A stretch of DNA of 64,000 nucleotides, from positions 659,928 through 723,927 of the forward strand of contig LNAC01000678.1 of NCBI GenBank assembly GCA_002007465.1, written 5' to 3'. This DNA comes from Ailurus styani. Lineage: Eukaryota; Chordata; Mammalia; Carnivora; Ailuridae. A program made the position numbers and the translations under genes. Within the stretch, counting starts at the first letter, position 1; every line of letters starts with the position of its first letter. The notes beneath the pieces are model-generated. The model was not told the origin of the DNA and made no database searches. It saw only the letters and a list, made by a program, of their open reading frames with translations. Of this stretch, positions 1-11,264 are shown in pieces.

Positions 1-1550
1 CTATGTCTTATTTATCTTATTTATATACTACCTGTGTCTTACTACCTATACTCGAAATTGACTCTAGTCCTTCTAGATTAATTCCTAGAAATTCCTGGAA
101 TATTAGCTTTTCTGTCTTTGGATGCCTGAATTTCCAATTTATACTTAATATGCAGTTAAGTATGATGAGACATTTCTTTCATCTTTTGACCCCTGACACA
201 GGTGCCAACTACCATATCTGTTCCATGTCCCATAACTGAGCTTATTTATTTCATTCATGACTATGTCCTTGGACCTGCATAGAGATCAGTCCTCCTGGCC
301 ATTGCTGTTGTCCCTTTTGTCTTTTAATCATGTCATAGTGATATTGGGTCTAACTCGAACCTTACTAAAAGAGATTACATCTTCTCAGTTGCTCTCTTCC
401 CTTTATCACATGCCAGCTATTCTTAGCCCACATGCAGACATCTATTACTTCTATTACATCTATTACTCTCTATTCTTTACAGAAACAGTTGGGGCAGTTT
501 TCCAAGATCTTTAATGCATTTCCCCAGGATGTTGTCAAAATGCAAAGTCCTGGATTCTATCAAGATGATTCTGGTATAGGTATTCCAAAGTCTATACAAA
601 ACAAATACAAAGAAAAAAAGCAATAACAACTTAGCATTACTGGTCTGGTTAATTGGCTTTATGACATAAATCATATCAAAACATGTCTTCACTTAACCCA
701 ATAGATTTACAACCACTTTATATCATATTGCGGTCTTCATCTCACTTTCTGTTAATGAAACTACATAATGATTAATTTATATTCTAAGAAAAGATAACTA
801 AAGAAAAATAGCATGCAAAACTCTAATTTTTAAAGATTAGTGACATTGAGATTAACACTTTTAAGACTATATGTATACAACCTTGACTGCTTTAGAATCA
901 AGGAAAACATAAACTTTATTTGCTTTCTGATGATCATGTTTCCTTGAAAATTTCAAAAGAAATATACAGATAACAGCTTTAAGAAATTCTTACAGTACAT
1001 TGTGAGAATGTCTCCTAACACTACTTTAAAGCATTACCCGGTGTCAATAGGTATATTTTACAAGCACTTAAATTGTGATATTTTATAAAAAGCTGAGGAA
1101 ATGAAGCATATGGTATATTATTTACGCTGACACAATTATTAAGCAGGAACAAATATTTTTAAAAAACCAATGCATCAATTACCTGACCAATATCCAAGAA
1201 CATGTAGGTGCAAGAAATGTAATTAAAACTTGTTAAATAGTTATTGATAGCAACTGAAATTTTGTTCTATTTTTCACCTAAATTATTAGAGTTTTATATT
1301 TCACATTCCTCATATCACAGTCACAGAAGTTATATTTTTGGAAAAGTCAATATTTAATTTTTGTTGCTTAAGTCATTACATAGTTAGAACCTAGTCTGTG
1401 TCAATTAATAATAACTATTTTAAGCAACACTGTCCAAATACCTGATTAGCATTTTTACTTTGAAATATATTTAAAATTTTAATTGAGCATTAAAACACTG
1501 CATAAAGCAAATATCCCCCATCCCCCAAAATATGCATTATAGAATGACAT
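1..1550. other. Unique AT-rich DNA, no gene seen
   Basis: No recognisable repeat and no open frame with splice signals or coding character. A short CTATTA-rich pyrimidine patch lies at about 436-477. Short frames near 3-692 overlap on both strands and look like chance. Confidence 0.6.
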
Positions 1551-2740
1551 TTTAGGTTGACGCTTCTAGAGATTTCTCTAGATTTAGCTTATTTCAGAGT
1601 ACTACCAACTTCAGGAACTGTTCCTATTGACTCCTTTTTTTTCCCCTGTATGGCCACATTATCTTATTTGTTTATGTGTCTTGAAATTTTGAGAGGAAAA
1701 CTGAATATTTTATGCATTTATTTTTAAAGATTGTATTTATTTATTTAGAGAAAGAGCACATGCATGACCTTGGGGTGGGGCAGGAGGAAAGGGAGAGAGA
1801 GAATCTCAAGTTGACTTCACACTGACCATATAGAGCCTGACTTGGGGCTTGATCTCACGACCCTGAGATCATACCTGAGCTGAAATCAAGAGTCGGATGC
1901 TTAACTGACTTAGCCACTCAGGTGTCCCCCCAAACTGGATGTTTTAAATAATATAATGTGAAGATCCTGGAATTCACTTCCCCTCATTCAGATTTGTTTT
2001 TGTTGCTGTTTTTATTGGTGTTGCTTATTGTTGGTTTAGTGACTTTATTGAACGAATACTAAGAAATCAGTATTTTTTTTTTATAGTGTGTGACCACTGA
2101 AGTCTCTTTTCAGTTAGTTTAGTGGTCACTTAATGACTATTTTTCAATAATTTCTTTGAAACAATAAGCCTCCTACCTTTTGTTGAGAAGTGCTGTGTGC
2201 TTGTGAAGGCGTGTAAGACATTAGGGCCTTCTAAGGTCTTTCTTGGTCATGCACACCGCCATGCGTACACACATAGCTTTCCAAATCTCCATAAATATGC
2301 TGGAGCTTTTCAAGGCCCACACGGACATTTTTCTCTACAGATTTTCCTTTTTAGTTTTCTGGCAATCTTCTTGTTTGCTCCAACTGGTATCACTGCCAAA
2401 GGCAGCCATTTTTAAGTGAAAAGCTTTGGGGAAAGGTCTTCCCTCATGGAGCAAGATTTTAGTCAGGCAAAATAAAAACAAGCCCTGTGAATAAGGTTTT
2501 TCATGAGAGTTGCCAGACAGGTCAAACTGTGACAATTTTGCAGGTATGGGACATTTTTGTTGCTCTAACACCATCTGGCCCCTCCAGGGGCCGCTGCTGT
2601 TGTTCACTGTGATTGCAGAGCTGCTGATTTTCAAGAGCTAAATATCACAGAGCTCACTCTTCTTATTGAGTATCAACCATTTTTTCTTGAATAAATGGTA
2701 CTCCAAATTTCACAAGCCATTGGTTAATTTCCAGATTTCT
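1551..2740. repeat. Probable old interspersed repeat, class uncertain, split by a SINE
   Basis: The text on both sides of the SINE at 1713-1931 reads like a repeat I have met elsewhere in mammalian genomes. Phrases include 'ctggatgttttaaataata', the TTG/GTT-rich stretch near 2000, 'ccttttgttgagaagtgctg' and 'ataaatggtactccaaattt'. I cannot name the family with confidence; an old L1-type segment is the first guess. Frames at 2197-2415 and 2335-2634 overlap on opposite strands and have no gene support. Confidence 0.4.
1713..1931 (-). mobile_element. SINEC (CAN-SINE), older subfamily
   Basis: Minus-strand tRNA-derived SINE. A T-rich end (ttatttttaaagattg) leads into a GA-rich stretch, then the antisense tRNA-like head ending in 'agccactcaggtgtccccc'. 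It is flanked by imperfect 15-base target duplications, aaactgaatatttta at 1698-1712 and aaactggatgtttta at 1932-1946. Divergence from the other copies marks an older insertion. Confidence 0.9.
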
Positions 2741-3589
2741 GACACTGTTGATTTTTAAAACTTCTCAGGGTTCATTTTGATTTTATGGGAGAGAGAATTT
2801 TAGGAGGTCATTACTACACCTGGAGGTACTTCTCCCTCTATTACTCTTTTTGACTTATGAGTGTTCTCTTTACTTAAGAGTAACAGTATTAGATTATAAT
2901 TAGTATTAAGAAACCCTGAGTATGATATAAGACATTAATATATGAAACACATTCTTCATACAACTTTAATCATTGTCTCTCCAGTTTTAATTAATGAACA
3001 AAATAGTAAAAATAATGAACATTTAGTAATAAGATGAGAAGATGAAAAGCTATGATACTGAAGAGAAATAAAATTTCATGGAGCTACAGGGAACATCTTA
3101 CAAAAAGACATATTTTTGCAGTCAAAAATGATTAATTGATAGAAGTTCAAAGAGAAAAAAAGCGCTCTGAACATTCACTGTAACCTCATTTTCTTCTTAC
3201 AGCATGTTACTTGGCCAAAATCCATAATCGTAAGCTTCGGCGTTTTTGAGAAACTGAACATCCTTCACTCCGATCCTATTTGTTTACTGACTTTTCAGTA
3301 GTCCACTCTTATCCTTCAGTTCTGGCTTGGAAAGGGAATCCTGTACCAGTCACTCCACAAAAGAGCAAAATAGTAAGGATCCCTTCTTTCTCTATCCCTA
3401 TTAATTATAACTTCTTTCAGATACTCTATTTCCCTTCAGTGATGAAGAAAATTTACCAGACCCATATGCTAACCCTGCAACTTTAACAGTTAGAACTCCA
3501 ACAGATTACCTCTAGCACAAGACTGAGAAAAAGCTGAACACATTAAAAGAGCCGATACTTTCGCTCTCCTAGAACTGAAATTGTGGTTA
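2741..3589. other. Unique DNA with a possible 27-base microexon
   Basis: No repeat recognised. The only item of note is the splice-like pair around 3203-3229, listed separately. The frame at 3280-3486 has no supporting signal. Confidence 0.5.
3203..3229 (+). other. Possible 27-base microexon (speculative)
   Basis: A pyrimidine tract and acceptor (cattttcttcttacag, ending at 3202) precede 27 bases. These are followed by a donor-like gtaagc at 3230-3235. The 27 bases are open in frame 1 (HVTWPKSII). Several CpGs cluster just downstream (3229-3243), unusual in this CpG-poor window. Chance AG/GT pairs are common, so this is weak without transcript data. Confidence 0.15.
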
Positions 3590-3740
3590 AGGACTTTATA
3601 AGTATCATCTCACTTAGCTACCATATCTGCAGCATCTAATGCCCTAAATTTTCCCCATTTCACTGTTGGGCACTAAAACCTAAGGTTGTTCAGCTAATTA
3701 GGGATAGAAGAAAAATATCAAGCACAGTTTTGCATGAATC
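3590..3740 (-). repeat. MIR relic
   Basis: It reads like the antisense MIR core: 'ataagtatcatctcactta', then 'ccccatttcactgttgggca' and 'ggttgttcagctaattaggg', in place of the consensus tail, fraction and 'gctagt' portions. Strongly diverged, with approximate limits. Confidence 0.45.
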
Positions 3741-3913
3741 TAGTGTATGCTCTTTCCAAGGAGTTCTTAGCACAACTGTATCCTCTCTGCCAGCAAAATA
3801 TACTCCAATCACCCACTGGATTGGAAAAAAAATTAAATAGCTTAGTTTTTAAGCAACTGATTTCTTAAATAAGTAACACAAGTATCAGCAGATTCTATAG
3901 CTGATTATCACTC

Positions 3914-4104
3914 TTTTTTTTTAAAGATTTTATTTATTTATTTGACAGAGAGAGATTACAAGTAGGCAGAGAGGCAGGCAGAGAGAGGAGGAAGCAGGCT
4001 CCCTGCTGAGCAGAGAGCCCAATGTGTGGCTCAATCCCCGGATGCTGAGATCATGACCTGAGCCAAAGGCAGAGGCTTTAACCCACTGAGCCACCCAGGC
4101 GCCC
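3914..4104 (-). mobile_element. SINEC, mustelid-type subfamily
   Basis: Antisense SINE: T-rich tail (ttaaagattttatttattta), a GAGA/GGCAGAGAGGCAGGCAG block, then the tRNA-like head ending 'actgagccacccaggcgccc'. Target duplication tatcactc(tttt) occurs at 3906-3917 and 4105-4116, so both ends are defined. Confidence 0.97.
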
Positions 4105-4116
4105 TATCACTCTTTT

Positions 4117-5339
4117 CTTAAATACCAAAGTATAATACATGGAGTGCCCTGTCTGGAAAACTAAGGAAAAACTGAGTTTTGTTTTTGTTTTTGTTTTATT
4201 TCTGGGAAAGCTTTTATATTTTCTGGTTGTTTTTTGCCACCTCTGGTTCTGAAATGATGCTCTTGGGAGCACCGACACAATTTTTACTGTCATTTCAAAC
4301 TATGTGGGGATGCAATTGTCCTCTACTTATACTTCTTCACTGTGTCTACACCAGACACAGGTACATTTTCTCCCAAATAAGACATCCTTAACACAAGGAA
4401 ATGATGTAAAACAGACAAAATATAATCCCTTCGTTATTGACATCTGCCATGGCCCATATGGAATACATTTTAACAAAACAGATCAAATATATAAAATATT
4501 TATCTTAATATTTATTTTATATTTATGTGTTTCCATTATATTATATATTCTTATTTTAAATATTAAGTTATCTTACCTAAATTTGTTAGAAGATAAAGTG
4601 AAAACTGAATTGTTACATTTTACATAGAAGTTGCTTCACAACTATAACCTAAAGATGGAGTTTTGTATAGATAGGAATAACATGATCAACAGTTTTACAA
4701 AGCTAGATTCATTTTGCATTTTTAATAAGCCACATGTTCCTTTTCCAACAACCACCACAAAATGTTCAGCATATTTAAACATCTTCCTTCTTTCAATCAT
4801 TCCAACTTGGCCATTTCAGGCATATTGGTATTTTTTAGATGTGAAAGCATACATTATTTGTATTGTGATCTTACAAAATGGCCACGGTTTAGTATTTGGG
4901 TTATAGGAAATGTGATTTCAGGCTTAAGATCAGTTTTTATTTGTATTCTATTAAGTAAAACTTCCCCCTTGCTGATCACTTCATTTTCATATATCAACCA
5001 CCCCCCAAAAGTTCCCCGAGGCCACTGACAGGCAAATTAACTTTGCAGAGGCAAAATGGCAACAAAATCAGTAATGAGCCCCATGTTCCCTGCTGACAAT
5101 GTAGTGGTCTGAACCCTGGGTCTGTATGTTCTCTCCAGACATATTTGTGGCAGGAATGTGGCCATGTCTGACTGCCCAGCCCCCTTTGGTCATGCTTGTT
5201 TTGTGAGCCTCCTTCAAACCTCCCAGGGACTCTATGAGACACCTTACATTCTTGTAATAAATTCTGTTTCTATTAAATTAGCCAGAGTAGACCTCAGTTG
5301 CTTTCTACTAAGAACCCTATTTGGTGCCCTGTGTCACAG
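4117..5339. other. Unique AT-rich DNA
   Basis: No repeat clearly recognised. A (GTTTTT)n-like patch is at 4178-4198, and an AT-rich palindromic stretch of TATA/TTTA steps at about 4485-4570. Several overlapping frames (4179-5478, both strands) lack coding support. Confidence 0.5.
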
Positions 5340-5420
5340 CAATTGTGGGAGAATTAAAAGAGGTAAGTTAAGAGCCTGGCACAGTGCTTGCCTCAGAGTA
5401 AACAACCAACAAGTATTAGG
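5340..5420 (+). repeat. MIR 3' fragment
   Basis: The sequence 'gcctggcacagtgcttgcct' followed by 'agagtaaacaaccaacaagtatta' mirrors the sense MIR 3' end (cctggcacatagtaagtgctcaataaatgtta). It is preceded by a diverged 'gagaattaaaagaggtaagt'. Confidence 0.6.
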
Positions 5421-5874
5421 TCTTCCTCATGTTTTAATACCGTGTTTCATTCTGAATTTTCCTTTAAACTCTTGTTAATGAGAATGCTTAATTTAGATCA
5501 TGGATAACATGCATTTCTAACAAATAATCAAACTTCTTTCCACTCAGGTTAATATGCTGTGTAATCACCCCAGGATGCAACAGAGAATTTGCAGACTTAC
5601 TTAATCACCTGGACTTACATAAAATAAAAATATCTTAAATCCCAAAAAGCTGTAAATGCACATCAACATCTAATAAAAAAGGGGTGGGGAGACTTAATCC
5701 CTAAACTTTAGATTCTTCCCTCAAAGGTACTTTAGCCTGACAGTTATTAAGGAAGAAAAAGAAGAGTAAGGTGAGAAATATAATACTGAGACACCTTCTT
5801 AACTATATTTATAAGAATTCTAATAAGTGAAATAAATGGTTTCTCTCTAGATATGTGTTCTATTTTTCTTTCTT

Positions 5875-5876
<2 letters not shown>
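5421..5876. other. Unique DNA before the T-run
   Basis: No repeat or gene seen. TTTC steps at about 5866-5876 run into the homopolymer. Confidence 0.5.

Positions 5877-5936
<60 letters not shown>
5877..5936. repeat. Homopolymer of 60 T
   Basis: An uninterrupted run of 60 T follows (TTTC) steps. It could be the A-tail of a minus-strand retrocopy, but no SINE, L1 or mRNA-like body was recognised on the 3' side (5937 onward), and no target duplication is evident. Exact length is likely polymorphic and error-prone in assembly. Confidence 0.95.
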
Positions 5937-5938
<2 letters not shown>

Positions 5939-6484
5939 CAGTAAATGTAGCATCCCTTTTGCTTTTACTTCAGCTAGGTATTTGTTTGAAAGTTTTATGG
6001 ATTTTTCTGTAATAGATCTCTAATTCTTATTCAGTAGCATTTCAAAGTTTTGTTTTGTTTTTCCTACAAATAGATACTTTGTTCAATTAATTATGTCTCT
6101 AACACTTACTTTAGGATTCTTGTCTTATATGAATTAAATACATCATCTCTCCACTGTTTCCTATTTTCTTTAAAAGCTTTCATAAACACATGACTATGTA
6201 TTACATACTTCATTTGATAATGGTATTGAACCAGGAACTTTGTAGTGTTAACTAGATCTTAGGAGGATATTCTTTGCCCATGCTTTTCTACCCATTATTC
6301 TACCATTGTTTTTATTACACCTTCCCTCTTTTTTTTAAGACTAGCTTTTCTATCTAAGATTACCTTTTGTCCCACAAAATAATGTTTGCGCCCAGATTTA
6401 TGAGTTGCTTGGATCGATATTTGAAGTCCAAGATTATACTGGTTAAGGAGTATTAACCTGTACAGATGTATCTCCTGGATTGGC
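5937..6484. other. Unique AT-rich DNA
   Basis: No repeat family recognised with confidence, and no frame with coding character. Confidence 0.5.
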
Positions 6485-6715
6485 CACAACATTAGAAGTC
6501 AGAAGATCTGGTTTAAATCCCAGTTGCAACAGTTTTTATTACATGATTTCAAGAAAATTAATTTAAACTCATTGAATCTCAGCTTCTTTCAACTGTAAAA
6601 TGGGGACACTACGGGTAATATGTACTCTTACCTACTCAGAATGTTACCTTGAGCATCAGATGCTGTGATATGTATGAGAGCAATTTGCTAAACTAAATAG
6701 CACTTCAAATTGCTT
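6485..6715 (+). repeat. MIR
   Basis: Sense MIR pattern: 'ctggtttaaatcccagttgc' (tRNA-like B-box region), 'tcattgaatctcagcttctt' and 'caactgtaaaatggggacac', then a diverged 3' part. Order and spacing match the family. Confidence 0.75.
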
Positions 6716-6717
6716 CT

Positions 6718-6820
6718 CTCCATGAAAGCACTTATCACAATGTCTGGTAATTATCTGTTAACTTGTCTGTCACCCCCTTCTAAATCTTTTCCTCCTTGAA
6801 GGAAAGATGAATGAATGAAA
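6718..6820 (+). repeat. L2 3' end fragment
   Basis: It carries 'gcacttatcacaatgtctgg', 'ttaacttgtctgtcaccccc' and 'tccttgaaggaaagatgaat' with a GAATGAATGA end, as in the L2 3' terminus with its middle portion lost. Confidence 0.55.
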
Positions 6821-8242
6821 ATGTAAATTACAAGTTCCAGAGCCAATAACAATATTATACTACTAGAAATCTAAAAGATTTTCCCCGCTTGCTGTGCTTT
6901 TACAATCTTGTAACTTCTTGCTTAAATTTAGAACCAATTTATATAAACTTTGCTCCTATAGTCTTTCTCACTTTTTTTTTCTTGTTGTTTTCTTAAATGT
7001 AAAATGAGAAAGAGGAGAGAGCGTGTGGTTACGAAAACTTTGCTGTATAGGCAATGCCACATTTAGAGAGAACATGTTACAAGTGATTAGTAACAGAAAG
7101 TCAAGTTTTAAAACTTTGCTTGAAATTTAATTAAAACTGTAATTTTTATATTCAACACGCTTTATAAATATGAACTAATTTGTCCCTGTATAACTTCAGA
7201 GGATGTATATGTGGATAAAATAATTCTCATTATTATAACTAAAGACTTGAGTGGTGAAATTCTCATTATTACAGTTAAAGACATTAAGGCAATTGTAGTT
7301 TAAAATGGCAGAGATGGAGTCATTTCCACATTGTTTATTAATCTTAGTTCTGCTTTCATGTTTTAAAAGTGTGTTGAAATCACTTATCACTTGGAATGTA
7401 TAGAAAACATGCTATTTTTAATTGGGGATGTTAATGAAAAAGTCATTGCCTAATTTATTTCAGATTAAGTTCTGTTTTATTCCAGAATCTGGCAGGAAAA
7501 TTCCTTCTCACTGTTATGAAGAAAGTTAGTGAAAATATAATCACTCTACTTTTTCCGTTTTGCTTTGGGCCAGGATTGGAAGAAAGAGCCCTGGAAAGAA
7601 TTTTGTAAGAAAATTCCTGTGTGTTTTTGAGCGACATAAATTAAGGATCATGTTTTATTGAAAAACGTAACTTCAACAAAAGTGACTAATACATGTCAAC
7701 AGAGACCTTAGCAGGCAAATGTAAATAAACAAGGAAATGGAACACTTATATGGAGATACAGCAAGAAAATCATCTTTCTGTCCTTTCATTTATCAAATAT
7801 TCATTATGTATATTTTGTACCAACACTGTGCTAGACAATAGAGCTCAGATGAGCTCAACTATTCTGAGAGTGTTTACAGATGCAAAACATTTAATGCAGT
7901 AACTGCTCTTACACTCACAACTCAAAGCAGAGATAGAGACAATCTGCAAATCAAAAGTGGCCAGAAGTAGTTTTACCAATTCCTTTCTACATGTTCACTG
8001 GAGCAGAACTGACTTCCTCAAGTAGCACTAAGGCACATTTCTATTTGGTAGTACTTGAAATCAAAATGAGCTTAAAGGAGCTGTGCTCAGATACTGAACA
8101 CTGACAAAAGTCATTCTTTTTTCCAAAGAAACACTCAGTTCTCCTACATGCTAGTCACCATCAGAGGGCCAGCTAGAATGGAGTGTAGAGAAAGAGCTCT
8201 AAGGAATAGTAATATGTTGTCAAGAAGTATGCGGTAAGCATA
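6821..8242. other. Mostly unique DNA; possible ancient repeat trace near 7790-7860
   Basis: At 7790-7860, 'atcaaatattcattatgtat' and 'accaacactgtgctagacaa' resemble the widespread old-repeat phrase ending in 'gtgccaggcactgtgctagg'. This is too short to classify. Two near-identical short phrases with 'attctcattatta' at about 7223 and 7260 form a small local duplication. No gene seen. Confidence 0.4.
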
Positions 8243-8362
8243 GAACCATGACAAAGGTTTTATTGAGGTATAATTTACATGCAGTAAAATTCACAGATTT
8301 TTAAAGGTATTACTCAATGAATTTTTACCTTTGTATATACCAGTTAGATCACTTCCCAGTTT
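8243..8362 (-). mobile_element. L1M-type relic, part 1 (antisense)
   Basis: The sequence 'ttttattgaggtataattta' and 'gcagtaaaattcacagattt' match the antisense 3' UTR of old mammalian L1. The SINE at 8363-8561 interrupts it, and it continues at 8578. Confidence 0.75.
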
Positions 8363-8561
8363 GGGGCACCTGGGTGGCTCAGTGGGTTAAAGCCTCTGCC
8401 TTAGGCTCAGGTCATGATCTCAGGGTCCTGGGATCGAGGCCCTCATCAGACTCTCTGCTCAGCAGGGAGCCTGCTTCCTCCTCTCTCTCTGCCTGACTCT
8501 CAGCCTACTTGTGCTCCTTCTCTCTCTCTGTCAAATAAATAAATAAAATGTTTTTAAAAAA
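8363..8561 (+). mobile_element. SINEC, mustelid-type
   Basis: Sense copy beginning 'ggggcacctgggtggctcag', with a tRNA-like head, a CT-rich block and the tail 'aataaataaaatgtttttaa'. A perfect 16-base target duplication agatcacttcccagtt is at 8346-8361 and 8562-8577. Confidence 0.98.
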
Positions 8562-8577
8562 AGATCACTTCCCAGTT

Positions 8578-8790
8578 CAAGATATAAAGTATTTCCATCG
8601 TCCCAGAAGCTTTCTTGTTCACTTTTCCAGTCTATCTTCTAGAGGTAGCCACCATTCTGATTTCTTTTATAAGAGCTTAATTTTGCCTGTCATTGAACTT
8701 CATAAAGTTGTACTGATGTATTATTAAACAGATTTTAATTTATGGCATATTTTCACATTAGATTTACTGTTTGCTTTTTCCAATGTATTT
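8578..8790 (-). mobile_element. L1M-type relic, part 2 (antisense)
   Basis: It continues the element at 8243 after the SINE: 'caagatataaagtatttcca', 'aggtagccaccattctgatt' and 'ttttgcctgtcattgaactt' are in the order of the antisense L1 3' UTR/ORF2 end. The right end is diffuse. Confidence 0.75.
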
Positions 8791-9024
8791 GCTGATAATA
8801 ACGGTATGGATTCAATAGCTTCCTACTAAACAATCCTTTCTATTTGAATTTAAATTACACGCACAATATGTATTTGTGCATCAATAACCAACATGTTTTG
8901 AGTCCAGGGGACAAGTGCAGGCAAGAGGCTGCCCTATCCCTGTGGGCAGACTATGTGAGCGTGGTCATTACATAATGAAGGATTGCTCCTTGAACAAAGC
9001 CTGCTTATGCACCATGTTACTTTT
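8791..9024. other. Unique DNA
   Basis: Nothing recognised. Confidence 0.4.
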
Positions 9025-9150
9025 CGGTTCACAAAGTTCTTTTACATAACCGTTTCATTTGACACTTAACACAACTCTATAAGAGAAAAGGAATATTTTT
9101 CTGCATTTTATTGGAGATTATGAGTGGTCCGTTTCAAAAAAGTGGTAAGT
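9025..9150 (-). repeat. MIR relic
   Basis: The sequence 'aaagttcttttacataaccg', 'cacttaacacaactctataa' and 'tgcattttattggagattat' follows the order of the antisense MIR core. Diverged. Confidence 0.5.
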
Positions 9151-10135
9151 CTGACACACAAAAGGAGACTTATCTCTCTCTCTGCTATCCTTCATCGTTT
9201 TCTTCTTCTTAAATGATTGTGATCATGCTAAGAGTGCTTTATTATAAGCATTGCACGTAAAAGCCCTTGGTTTAGCTCCAGATTGTACCATAGCGTGGTT
9301 ATAGTTTCTTTTTTTCTCTCTTTTGTTCTCCTCTTAAAGATATTTTTATGGCTGAGCGAGCAAAGGAATACTCTGTTATTCCTAGAAGAATTTTAAACAA
9401 TAGCAGTATCAGGAAATAAAAAAGAGGTAATGAAGAAGGAAGTTAAGACAGAAAATTTGAGTATCTGATCTCATTTAACAACTACAGAATATGTTAAGTA
9501 TAATAGCTTATAGCCAACCTGATTCCTAGTGATCTTCTCAGGATGAGGGATCACGCTACCTTGTCACTAAGTCCTTTTTCACTTTTGCAGGATTCTGTCG
9601 GAGTTCAGAGCCTTAGGTTTACAACACAGGTGGATTGAACCCATCTCTTAGAGGAATTTTATGTTCAGTCAATCTTAGTAGAAGTTGAGAACAGACTATA
9701 TTATATTTTAACATTTTTTTCTAGCTCAGGGTTTTACGATCCTTTGGAGATTCATAATTTCCAGTATCTATGACACTCCTTGGTATTAAGCTGAGTTTTT
9801 CTAATTTACTGCATCACACTAAATGGTGCCCTAGTGGTCTGAAAAATGAATGTGTGCACCCAACCCTAAATACTGTATTTAGTACACTTGCCGTTATCCC
9901 TTTCTTCCTTGCATATTTTCATCTGGGATTATTTCTTATGAGCAGGAAAAAAAATCTTTGTCAAAAGCGGTATCAATTGAATCCTGTGCTCATTATAGAT
10001 TAGCCACAGAAGCTTAGACTTCACTTTCTGCATTATAGAAAAGGGGAGAATTATATAGACTTTCCAAGGTGTTAAATTCTTAAAGTAAATAAAACATTTA
10101 AAAAATATTTGGAACCTATAACAAGATATTAATTA
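9151..10135. other. Unique DNA
   Basis: No repeat family recognised. The frame at 9770-10003 has no splice or compositional support. Confidence 0.45.
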
Positions 10136-10285
10136 TATACACATAATACATATATAATACATATATACATATATATAATACATATATACATATATATGTT
10201 ATATATATGTTATATATATATTCTAAGTATTAATTATATACATACTCATGTATATGTATGTACGTATGTATGTATGTATATGCCT
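10136..10285. repeat. TA/TACA microsatellite
   Basis: Imperfect (TA)n, (ATACAT)n and (TATG)n steps. Highly self-complementary and probably length-variable. Confidence 0.9.
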
Positions 10286-10419
10286 GCTATGCATCATGCT
10301 CTTATTTTCTCTCCACATGCAAATTATAACAGCCTCCTAATTTGTTTTCTCCTTTAATATATGATTACAGTGTAAAATGCAGTTTAAAAATGTAGTTGTC
10401 TTACTTCAGTATCTTTGAT

Positions 10420-10865
10420 CTTTACCTCAAGACCCTACAATGTTAAATCCCATTTGCTCAGCATGGCCAAAAAGTCCATCACAATCCTGCTCAAATTACT
10501 TCCCAAACTCACCCTGCAGCATCCACCCCCCTCCATCACTCATCCCATCTGCAAATATCTTTGATTGAATACAACTAGTAGTTGTTCCTTAAATATGCTT
10601 TATATTGGGCCTCCGAAACCATTGCTTCCTACCTATGAGATGCTTTACCCACCTTCCCACATCAAGCTAAGACAGTCTTCAAGTTTAGATAAAATATTAC
10701 CCTCTTACATCTCTTAGGCAGGCATTCTCTTCTGGGTTTCCATGGAGTGTTGTCAATTTTGCTGATCAAAAGTTTAATTAATTACATAACAATTAGTTGT
10801 TCGTGGGTGCACAGCTCTTAAAAGCAAGAGACAGATACCATTTTCCTCTGAAAATAGTATCAGAA
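10420..10865 (+). repeat. Probable L2 relic
   Basis: It contains 'aagaccctacaatgttaaat', 'caaattacttcccaaactca' and 'gctttacccaccttcccaca', then 'ctcttaaaagcaagagacag'. These resemble the order of the L2 3' part (lost terminal repeat). Moderately supported. Confidence 0.5.
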
Positions 10866-10968
10866 TCGACCCTATGTCAGATATTAGTGTCTCTTCTGTG
10901 CCTGCATAGTATAGTGAATATACTTTTATTTTAACTAATTTCATTCTTGGTTTACTTTTCTGTCTCTT

Positions 10969-11162
10969 TGTCTTTTAAAGATTTTATTTATTTATTTCAC
11001 AGAGGGAGAGAGATCACAAGGAGGCAGAGAGACAGGCAGAGAGAGGGGGAAGCAGGCTCCCTGCTGAGCAGACAGCCCGATGCGGGCCTCGATCCCAGGA
11101 CCCTGAGATCATGACCTGAGCCGAAAGCAGAGGCTTTAACTCACTGAGCCACCCAGGCGCCC
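10969..11162 (-). mobile_element. SINEC, mustelid-type
   Basis: Antisense copy ending 'gagccacccaggcgccc'. Perfect 16-base duplication tacttttctgtctctt at 10953-10968 and 11163-11178. Confidence 0.98.
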
Positions 11163-11220
11163 TACTTTTCTGTCTCTTAATGTCTCTTCTAGTCCCAAGT
11201 CTATGAACTCAAAGACACTA

Positions 11221-11223
11221 CAT

Positions 11224-11262
<39 letters not shown>

Positions 11263-11264
11263 TT
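11221..11264. repeat. (TTTA)n microsatellite
   Basis: About 11 TTTA units, nearly pure, 58 bases past the SINE but separated from it by unique sequence. Confidence 0.95.

Noticed and set aside
2335..2634. A 99-residue minus-strand frame overlapping a plus frame
   Set aside because: Lies in probable repeat DNA, with no coding support.
5747..5953. Lysine-rich frame
   Set aside because: Produced by the 60-T homopolymer read on the minus strand.
8363..8450. tRNA-like sequences with A and B box resemblance
   Set aside because: These are tRNA-derived SINE heads, repeated more than thirty times, not functional tRNA genes.
10136..10285. Regularly spaced repeats resembling an array
   Set aside because: Simple TA/TACA microsatellite; a CRISPR array is excluded by composition and organism.
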